Source: Acidobacteriota bacterium (lineage in GTDB: Bacteria; Acidobacteriota; Blastocatellia; Pyrinomonadales; Pyrinomonadaceae). From it: 34,000 bases of DNA. Of this stretch, positions 16,801-22,083 are shown piece by piece. Every line of letters begins with the position of its first letter. Positions within the stretch are counted from its first letter, which is position 1. Made by a program: the position numbers and the translations under genes. The stretch is taken from NCBI GenBank assembly GCA_003222845.1, contig QHXG01000244.1, positions 1 through 34,000 on the forward strand. The letters run 5' to 3'. A model generated the notes under the pieces. The model had not been told where the DNA came from and searched no databases. It worked only from the letters and a program-made list of their open reading frames with translations.

Positions 16801-17331
16801 GCCTTCTGAGATTTCGCGTGGGCCCCACCTCAGCACGCCCGCGAGGATTATTAAACTGGCAACCGTTGCGCCACCGTACAACAATAGACGCGATCGCCGA
16901 ATCACCTTGCCGAGACTCAACCTGCCGGCAAGCTGATTGGCGTCGGCTTCGAGCCGTTCCAGAATGGCTTTCGAGATATTAGGATCGCGTTCTGGTGATG
17001 AACATTCGATCGCCGTCACTAATCGATCTTCGGCAACCGGATGGTGTTCCTCAATCAATCGCGCGAGGCGCGTGTCGGTGATTCGTTTCCACAGCGGCCG
17101 GACCAGCGCGAGACACAGGGTCGTTAAAAAAGTTATGAGTGCCCCGAGACGCAGAAACATAAGTGCATTATCGTTGTGGCGATAACGATGCGCTGCCCAC
17201 CCCGTTAACAGCAGGATAGCTGCGCCGGCAGCCAAAACGATCGCCAGACCGCGCAGAGCCATGAGCAGGCGGCGGCGCGCACGCAAGCGACTCAGCAGAT
17301 TTCCAAGGTTGTTTCGGTCGGGATAAATCAT
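13810..17331 (-). CDS. DUF4175-like membrane protein with Q-rich coiled coil
   Basis: 1173 residues. The N-terminus has two membrane helices (about 24-46 and 58-78) and a third near 150-170 (LLLYGGATVASLIILAGVL). A beta-rich extracytoplasmic part with Ig-like stretches follows (VTLNFPSFSH, GTVATITARLSGKV, DDYGVVGMDLYFSVNGG, FISYYAKARDAN). From about residue 510 the chain becomes a very long Gln/Arg/Glu-rich coiled coil (QRQQRQQAQQQKSEAERRLEEL, LRQRAAQAASRQREIA), interrupted near 1010-1060 by a Gly/Gln/Ser low-complexity tract. The C-terminus (RYRKAVEEYYRRLSGGGRKQ) is typical of DUF4175-type proteins in MoxR clusters. A structural or scaffolding envelope role is inferred. ATG at 17331 has only a distant GGGAG. 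It follows the BatA-like gene by 97 nt. Confidence 0.82.
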   Translation of the reverse strand: MIYPDRNNLGNLLSRLRARRRLLMALRGLAIVLAAGAAILLLTGWAAHRYRHNDNALMFLRLGALITFLTTLCLALVRPLWKRITDTRLARLIEEHHPVAEDRLVTAIECSSPERDPNISKAILERLEADANQLAGRLSLGKVIRRSRLLLYGGATVASLIILAGVLRWGPREISEGVAQLVMPKTLAASTSAMSIRVKPGSARVPRSSDQDVLATLVNFDAQIVSIYWRPVGSKDDWKGQAMEPAKAKTDYRYSIFNIQDSIEYFVESNGVRSDTYKLTVVDLPYVKQLDVTLNFPSFSHLPSKTTEDGGDIAALKGTVATITARLSGKVRAARIVLANGKKIDMRANGQDWVGDLTVSGETSYYIELVSVDGETYRGSNEYDVSVLEDLPPTVSFERPGRDRKATNLEEVFTQARAEDDYGVVGMDLYFSVNGGDEKKVNLQELTRESARTLTATHTFFLEEFNLKPGDFISYYAKARDANSETTSDIYFIEVKPFEMEYRQSQQQGGGGAGQQGDQDQNALSRRQKDLIAATHKLIRESDKYTPQERKDGYEAVAAGQEKLRTDTLEFLDRMGRRLPDELEGQKEMAEMASDLKQAAEEMKGAPPPLRNESGRDALPPEQRALQKLLAADAIFRQVQVAFGNQNANGGGGQSSQRQQQELAGLFELELDKMKNQYETVQRQQRQQAQQQKSEAERRLEELARRQEQALEEQRRRLQGPRNQSGSSGGNQRQQQELIDETRRAARELERLSRERRDAQMQELSRQLNQTADQMQKAQASSRGNSSESIAQNERALDRLREAQTRLQQMNGQSGGQSGASGRQKQISDLRQRAAQAASRQREIAKDVENLARRGGQDANSQRAREQLAERKDALADAVSGLQQDIEQSARAMGGGQQRTARQLNDAAEGMARDRIAERIREGKQALNGNNLEGARANERAVERSLNNLSERLQSAEQGAGQSGNNAEEALDRTRQLADNVDSLRRRLDENAARRNGNSQGQQRGQQQGQQQGQQGQSGQQQGGQRGQQGQQGNSDNGSNSGDGRQGGSYDRGGGYGGWDDRQLNSELRQRLNDAQKLRQQLGGTSGPYLDRAIDQLRRLTEVGTGHDIQTAAQLKDSVIDPLRQLELQLSRQAQNQAGRTNLRLHDEGAAPERYRKAVEEYYRRLSGGGRKQ
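14215..14340. repeat. Low-complexity tract coding for a Gly/Gln-rich segment
   Basis: Imperfect tandem CTGTTG/CTGTCC-type units, read on the minus strand as GGQQ/GQQG codons, encode RGQQQGQQQGQQGQSG and similar. Slipped-strand length change is plausible between strains and would stay in frame in 3-nt steps. Confidence 0.7.
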
Positions 17332-17384
17332 TGGCTTTAGAAGATACTCCCGCGAACCTTTTCAGCCAAACCTTTTCGAACGTG

Positions 17385-17403
17385 GCATGGGCGTCTCGCC
17401 CGT
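17385..17403. repeat. REP-like palindrome between VWA and DUF4175 genes
   Basis: CATGGGCG-TCT-CGCCCGTG forms 8 pairs with one G-T wobble, in the 97-nt gap between two cotranscribed genes. It differs in sequence from the other palindrome families in this window. Confidence 0.6.
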
Positions 17404-17428
17404 GGACACGCGCAAAATTGCGGGCCAC

Positions 17429-19477
17429 TCAGCCCACCATTTTCGCTACTTTTATTCGTTGGGCCAGCAATGACTCAGTAATCAGCAGCAGCAGCGCCAA
17501 AAACAATAAGGGCCACCAGACCTTTTGCCGATTCTCGATCTCTTCATTGGTGAAACTTCGGTTCGCTTCGCGTCCTTCGGCTTTTCCCGATCCGCCAGTC
17601 ACGCCGCTGATAAATGCGCCAAAATCAAGCTTCGTAAAGTCGCCTTCCGCGGCATTTAAATCCACCGCGGCGAAATCAGGCCGCACTTGATAGCGCAAAC
17701 GATAAAATCCCGGTTGCCGCCCGGTAACCAGCAAATCGCCCGCGGCCGTCAGACGGTTATCGGTCAACCGGGTGCCATCAGGAGAATCGACCGCGGGCGC
17801 ATCGCCTTTCGCATCTTTGGCGACTCGGAAGGTCTGGCCCAACAAGTACCAGGATCCCGCTTCGCGACTCCCAAGGTAACGAATCATCTGATGCACGAGC
17901 GGCAAGTAAACCGGCGTCAACGGTAAATCGTTCCAACTCGTTCCGAGTGACGACGTGAACAATAAGACTCGCCCCTTGCCGGTACTGGCTTCGATCAGAG
18001 CGGGACTGCCGTCTTCATATCGCGCCAGCACACTCGCGTTAGGTTTTGGTTGGGCCCGCAGATGTCCGAACACGCGGGCCGCAGCGAGCCGTCCGCTATC
18101 CCGAAAGACTTCAAAAATCGGATGATCAAATTTGATATCGGTAATCGCCAGGCCCTCGCCGGCTTTGGTTTGCACGGCCTCGCCAAAAGTTGCAGGCAAA
18201 ATGTCAGGCAAAGATTGATTGAGACTATTCGCATCCGTATGTGGTCCCGTAGAAACGATCAACTGTCCGCCATTCTCAACAAACTTCTTCAGGCTGGCTG
18301 CCAACGCCGACGACAAAGGACCCGAGTCGTTAAGAATTACCAGAGCATTTTCAGCGACCCCGGAAGGATCGGCGGCGCCGGCGGTCTTTACGGTGAAGGC
18401 GAAAGGCAGCGCGTCGTTTAGGTTTAGCGCGCTTTGCAGATAAAAGCTGTCGCTGCGACCGCGCGCGGCGCTTTCGACAATCAGGGCTTTGGCCGGGGCT
18501 TCGCGGCGAATCGTGAAATAGAATTTGTTGTCCGGAGTGAAGTCGTTCGACGCGACTTCGATGACGCACCGATTGGCGCCTTCAGTCAGATTGAATCCGG
18601 TAAACTCAACGACTTTCGTCTCGCGCGAATTCAGGCTTACCTCGTGCTTTTCGACCGTCTGATCGTTGATTTGCAGATCAACCGCCAGCCGATCGCGCGG
18701 CGTATCGCTGTAATTACTGATCTGAACCGACAGGTTCTCGAGATATTTTTGACCGAAGACGACACCGTGCGCATCGACGCTGGACACTGCGACATTGGCG
18801 GGCGGATTGTTTCCGCCTACATCAAACGTCTGGAGCTGAATGTCGCTGCTGAGTTTGAAAGAGGCATTGCCCTGGTTCCAACCACTGGCCTGAAAATCTG
18901 AAATCAGCGCCACTCGTTTCCTGCCGTCGATTTTCAACTCGCCCAGGAGCGATTCAGCGCCTCGCAATGCCTGTGCGTAATCCGTGGCTTCCCAACCCGC
19001 CGTTAAACTTTTCAAAATCGATCGCAGTTGAGTCTTGTCGGCAGTAAAGCGACTGGCCACTTCGTAGCGATTTCCAAAGGTCAGCAGTGCCAGACGCTCG
19101 CCGCCCGGCGCCTCATCGATGATTGACCCAGCGCGTTGCACAGCACTGGCGAACATCTGTTCGCGGCGCATGCTTAGAGAGGAATCGATCAGAATGACAG
19201 TGCCTCCCGCTGCGCCACTATCTTTCGCTGCGCTGCGGCGCGTGAAAAATGGACGAGTGAACGCGATCACGATGAGCAGAATCGCCAGGCAACGCAGGAT
19301 AAGCAGCAGCAGGTTGCGAAAGGTGCGGCGACGAATCGTGCGTTGCGGCACCTGGCGCACAAAGGTCAGCGCCGGAAACTCGATTCTGCGCGCGCGCGTG
19401 CGCCGCACGAGATGCACCAGTATCGGCGCGCCGATCGCGGCGATACCCAACCAGAAAAGTGGATTAAGGAACCACAT
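17429..19477 (-). CDS. BatA-like membrane protein with VWA domain
   Basis: About 682 residues. The N-terminus WFLNPLFWLGIAAIGAPILVHLVRR matches the BatA/aerotolerance-regulator N-terminal domain, with a second helix at about 57-78 (LLLLILRCLAILLIVIAF). A von Willebrand A domain follows, with MIDAS DSSLSM at about 100-105 (a DxSxS metal site) and RVALISDFQASGWNQ. The middle is a beta-rich region (VSLNSRETKVVEFTGFNL) and a GATase-like segment (GGQLIVSTGPHTDANSL). The C-terminus has a last helix, WWPLLFLALLLLITESLLA. The ORF track begins at TTG 19483; ATG 19477 two codons later is preferred. The 5' end abuts a heptamer repeat, which leaves no clear Shine-Dalgarno. It is part of the MoxR series, directly after the DUF58 gene. 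Confidence 0.87.
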   Translation of the reverse strand: MWFLNPLFWLGIAAIGAPILVHLVRRTRARRIEFPALTFVRQVPQRTIRRRTFRNLLLLILRCLAILLIVIAFTRPFFTRRSAAKDSGAAGGTVILIDSSLSMRREQMFASAVQRAGSIIDEAPGGERLALLTFGNRYEVASRFTADKTQLRSILKSLTAGWEATDYAQALRGAESLLGELKIDGRKRVALISDFQASGWNQGNASFKLSSDIQLQTFDVGGNNPPANVAVSSVDAHGVVFGQKYLENLSVQISNYSDTPRDRLAVDLQINDQTVEKHEVSLNSRETKVVEFTGFNLTEGANRCVIEVASNDFTPDNKFYFTIRREAPAKALIVESAARGRSDSFYLQSALNLNDALPFAFTVKTAGAADPSGVAENALVILNDSGPLSSALAASLKKFVENGGQLIVSTGPHTDANSLNQSLPDILPATFGEAVQTKAGEGLAITDIKFDHPIFEVFRDSGRLAAARVFGHLRAQPKPNASVLARYEDGSPALIEASTGKGRVLLFTSSLGTSWNDLPLTPVYLPLVHQMIRYLGSREAGSWYLLGQTFRVAKDAKGDAPAVDSPDGTRLTDNRLTAAGDLLVTGRQPGFYRLRYQVRPDFAAVDLNAAEGDFTKLDFGAFISGVTGGSGKAEGREANRSFTNEEIENRQKVWWPLLFLALLLLITESLLAQRIKVAKMVG

Positions 19478-19486
19478 GATCAATTT

Positions 19487-19604
19487 GTCAGTTGTCAGTT
19501 GTCAGTGGTCAGTTGTTATTTTGTTGGAGTTTTAGATTTTAGATAAGCTCTAAATTCTAAGCCCTAAGCTCTAATCAACTGACAACTGACCACTGACAAC
19601 TGAC
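19487..19604. repeat. Heptamer-periodic inverted repeat element
   Basis: Left side: four tandem 7-mers GTCAGTT, GTCAGTT, GTCAGTG, GTCAGTT (19487-19514). Right side: AACTGAC, AACTGAC, CACTGAC, AACTGAC (19577-19604), an inverted copy shifted by one unit. This gives perfect 23-bp inverted arms at 19494-19516 and 19582-19604. The interior is also in 7-mers: TTTTAGA twice (19530-19543), and CTAAATT, CTAAGCC, CTAAGCT, CTAATCA (19550-19576). The element fills the DUF58/BatA gap and its last base is the first base of the DUF58 stop triplet. Confidence 0.9.
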
Positions 19605-20563
19605 TACTTCTCCACTCGCCGTGACAGGAACGAAAACAGCGCGTAATCCAAAGGCTGATCGGTCGTGATCAATTCATAATCGACCCGGTTGGCGGCCGCG
19701 CAGCGGCGCATCTCGTCAAGGTGCTCGCGCAGGCGCGCGCGATAACCATTCATCACCACGTCCGGCAACACCGGCATCTGCTCATTGGTTTCTGAATCCT
19801 CCAGCAGCAGGATGGGGTCGTCAAAGTCGAACTCGATTTCGTTGTTGTCGAGCACGTGAAAAGCCATCAGGTCGTGTCCGCGAAAACGCAAATGCTGAAA
19901 GGCCGATTGCAGACGCTCAGATTGATCGTAGAAATCCGAGACGAGCACGACGATACCGCGGCGCGTGAGTATCTCGGCCAATTCGTGCAGCGATTCAGCC
20001 AGCCGCGTCTCGCCGCCGGCTTCAAGCAAGGAAAGTTGGCCAAAGATCGTGCGCAGGTGGCCGGTCCGGCTGCGCGCCGGCACATGGGTGTGAACATGCT
20101 CGTCAAACGCGACGAGCCCAACCGCATCCTGCTGGCGATTCAAAAGGTAAGCCAGGGACGCGGCCAGAAATTTCGCATAGGTGAGTTTCGAAACTCTGCC
20201 AGCTTGCGCATATCGCATCGACGCGCTGGTGTCGATCAGCAGATGACACTGCGTGTTCGTGTCCGCGCGATATTTCTTGATGAAGTAGCGATCCGTGCGC
20301 GCGAGCAACCGCCAGTCGAGATAACGCAAATCATCGCCGGGATTGTATTGACGATATTCGGTGAATTCGGTCGAGAAGCCTGTAAAGGTAGAGCGATGCA
20401 GCCCGGACATGAATCCCTCGACCACGGCGCGCGCCAGGAGTTCGAGGGAGCCAATGCGTGCGAGCACCTCTGGATCGAGAAAGCGTGCGGGTCCTGGAGA
20501 GGAAACAGGCGCAGACCTAGCGGATGAAATGGTCGGTGCCGGTGTTTTCTTTCTCCAAAGCAT
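19604..20563 (-). CDS. DUF58 domain protein
   Basis: About 319 residues from ATG 20563 (MLWRKKTPAP). The ORF-track start at 20587 is a GTG inside a palindromic repeat arm; neither start has a visible Shine-Dalgarno. The family core is clear: FSTEFTEYRQYNPGDDLRY with LDWRLLARTDRYFIKKY, then a VWA-like fold with LLIDTSASM (MIDAS DTSAS), AVGLVAFDEHV, GGETRLAESLHEL and GIVVLVSDFYD. No membrane helix is present, so it is probably cytoplasmic or membrane-associated. DUF58 proteins almost always sit directly after MoxR, as here (271 nt, the gap being filled by repeats), and are thought to be partners or clients of the MoxR ATPase. Confidence 0.9.
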   Translation of the reverse strand: MLWRKKTPAPTISSARSAPVSSPGPARFLDPEVLARIGSLELLARAVVEGFMSGLHRSTFTGFSTEFTEYRQYNPGDDLRYLDWRLLARTDRYFIKKYRADTNTQCHLLIDTSASMRYAQAGRVSKLTYAKFLAASLAYLLNRQQDAVGLVAFDEHVHTHVPARSRTGHLRTIFGQLSLLEAGGETRLAESLHELAEILTRRGIVVLVSDFYDQSERLQSAFQHLRFRGHDLMAFHVLDNNEIEFDFDDPILLLEDSETNEQMPVLPDVVMNGYRARLREHLDEMRRCAAANRVDYELITTDQPLDYALFSFLSRRVEK

Positions 20564-20582
20564 GTTCGTAAAAATCGATGCC

Positions 20583-20749
20583 TTCACTCCGTCAGGAGTG
20601 AAATGTTTATAGAGGGTCGACTATCTCCAACTGTCTCAAGCTCCTTTAGGAGCGAAATCAATCCCGCACTGAAATATATTTCGCTCCTGACGGAGCTGGA
20701 ATTCTTTCGGGTACGTTATCTATAAACATTTCACGCCTAACGGCGTGAA
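20583..20749. repeat. Nested inverted palindrome element
   Basis: Four palindromes are arranged symmetrically: TTCACTCC-GTCA-GGAGTGAA (20583-20602), GCTCC-TTTA-GGAGC (20640-20653), GCTCC-TGAC-GGAGC (20683-20696) and TTCACGCC-TAAC-GGCGTGAA (20730-20749). The outer pair carry GTGAAATGTTTATAG on one side and its exact reverse complement CTATAAACATTTCAC on the other; the inner pair carry GCGAAAT and ATTTCGC. The whole is therefore one composite inverted repeat, typical of a REPIN or MITE. It lies between the MoxR and DUF58 genes. Confidence 0.88.
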
Positions 20750-20822
20750 CGTCAGATCGCTGCGTCCCACAACCGGCCTAACTATCGTCGCGTGGCCCTC
20801 CCTGACGGTCGGGCTTCTGACA

Positions 20823-20852
20823 CCCGGTCGCTGCCGCTCCCGGTACTGACAA
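20823..20852. repeat. Dispersed repeat copy (CCGGTCGCTgCCGCTC type)
   Basis: CCGGTCGCTGCCGCTCCCGG followed by TACTGACA is almost identical to the sequence at 30123-30151. The copies lie 9.3 kb apart in unrelated intergenic contexts, so this is a dispersed repeat. Just upstream, GGCCCTCCCTGACGGTCGGGCT has weaker dyad symmetry. Confidence 0.65.
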
Positions 20853-20858
20853 CAATCC

Positions 20859-21878
20859 TCACAAGCCGCTCTTCGGCTCGGGCACTGCTTCGATCAATTG
20901 CTTAATGACTTGATCAGAATCGACCTTTTCCGCCTCAGCCTGAAAATTCAAAAGAACGCGATGCCGCAGCACCGCTGGTGCGACAGCGCGCACGTCTTCG
21001 CAGGAAACGTTGTAGCGGCCGCGCAGGATCGCGCGTGCTTTGCCGCCCAGGATCAAGAACTGCGACGCGCGCAACGATGCGCCCCACGTCACCCATTGGT
21101 TAACGAAGTCGGGCGCCGACGGCGTGGCAGGACGGCTGGCGCTGACCAGCCGCACCGCGTAACGCGCCACGGTGTCGGCGGCCGGCACTTGCTTAACCAG
21201 CTTCTGAAACGCGACGATCTCATCCGCCGACATGACCGTTTTGAAATCCAGGTCCTGAGGTGAAGTCGTCTGCTTGACCACCGAGACTTCCTCTTCTTCC
21301 GGCAAGTAGCCAATCTTCACATTGAACATGAACCGATCGAGCTGCGCTTCGGGCAACGGATAAGTCCCTTCCATCTCGATTGGATTCTGGGTCGCCAGCA
21401 CAAAGAAAGGCCGCGGCAGTTCATAACTCATTCCCTGCACTGTGACCCGACCCTCCTGCATGGCTTCCAGCAGCGCGGCTTGCGTTTTGGGCGGCGTGCG
21501 GTTGATTTCGTCGGCCAGCACAATGTTCGCGAACAGCGGCCCGCGAATGAATTGCATGGCGCGATGACCGGTCGCGCGATCCTCCTCGATGATCTCAGTG
21601 CCGGTAATGTCCGCCGGCATCAAGTCGGGCGTGAACTGAATCCGTTTGAACGAGAGGTCGAGCACACTCGCAACAGTTCGCACCAGCAAGGTCTTGGCGA
21701 GACCGGGAACGCCGGTGATGATTGAATGACCGCCGACGAACAACGACAGCAGAACCTGTTCCACCACGTCGTCCTGGCCGATGATTGCTTTCCGGATCTC
21801 TCGCAGCAGCGATTCGCGCGCGGAACTTAGCTTGTCCAACAACTGTTCGTCGTTAATTACGGATTCTTCAATCGCCAT
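20859..21878 (-). CDS. MoxR-family AAA+ ATPase
   Basis: 339-residue cytoplasmic AAA+ ATPase of the MoxR/RavA-like group. Visible motifs are Walker A GVPGLAKT (56-63), FTPDLMPADITGTEI, Walker B IVLADEINRTPPKTQAALLEAMQE (about 119-142) and the sensor region FVLATQNPIEMEGTYPLPEAQLDRFMF. The lid domain contains the TWGASLRASQFLI and KARAILRGRYNVSCEDV blocks conserved in MoxR. ATG 21878 has TTGAGGACG just upstream, the best Shine-Dalgarno in this cluster. MoxR ATPases act with VWA-domain partners as chaperones for assembling or activating envelope and metalloenzyme complexes. DUF58 and VWA genes follow immediately, supporting that role here. Target unknown. Confidence 0.95.
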   Translation of the reverse strand: MAIEESVINDEQLLDKLSSARESLLREIRKAIIGQDDVVEQVLLSLFVGGHSIITGVPGLAKTLLVRTVASVLDLSFKRIQFTPDLMPADITGTEIIEEDRATGHRAMQFIRGPLFANIVLADEINRTPPKTQAALLEAMQEGRVTVQGMSYELPRPFFVLATQNPIEMEGTYPLPEAQLDRFMFNVKIGYLPEEEEVSVVKQTTSPQDLDFKTVMSADEIVAFQKLVKQVPAADTVARYAVRLVSASRPATPSAPDFVNQWVTWGASLRASQFLILGGKARAILRGRYNVSCEDVRAVAPAVLRHRVLLNFQAEAEKVDSDQVIKQLIEAVPEPKSGL

Positions 21879-21908
21879 TTGTCGTCCTCAAAAGATTCTG
21901 ACTAGTTC

Positions 21909-22081
21909 ATCTCCCTTCTCCCATTGGGAGCAGGGTCGGGGTTGAGGGCCTGCTCGACAATCAACCCGAGATTCTTTTTTCTTCGAGCGATTCTGCCGCA
22001 GAATCGCTCGAAGAAAAGAGGTATCTAGGCCGCTAACCCGGTAGGCCCTCACCCTAACCCTCTCCCACAGGGAGAGGGACC
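21909..22081. repeat. REPIN-like element with 41-nt perfect palindrome
   Basis: A left arm (about 21909-21952, CTCCCTTCTCCCATTGGGAG then GGGTTGAGGGCCTG) and a right arm (about 22042-22081, TAGGCCCTCACCCTAACCC then TCTCCCACAGGGAGAGGGA) are diverged inverted copies of one repeat. Between them, 21977-22017 is a perfect palindrome with 19-bp arms (TTTTCTTCGAGCGATTCTG) and a CCG loop. A single related copy lies at about 30050-30081. The long hairpin is preceded, not followed, by T residues on each strand, so it is not a standard terminator. The element fills the gap between the TPR-peptidase and MoxR genes. Confidence 0.85.
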
Positions 22082-22083
22082 TT

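Noticed and set aside
21977-22017. 41-nt perfect palindrome as a rho-independent terminator
   Set aside because: On both strands the hairpin is followed by A-rich rather than T-rich sequence. It is better described as the centre of a repeat element.
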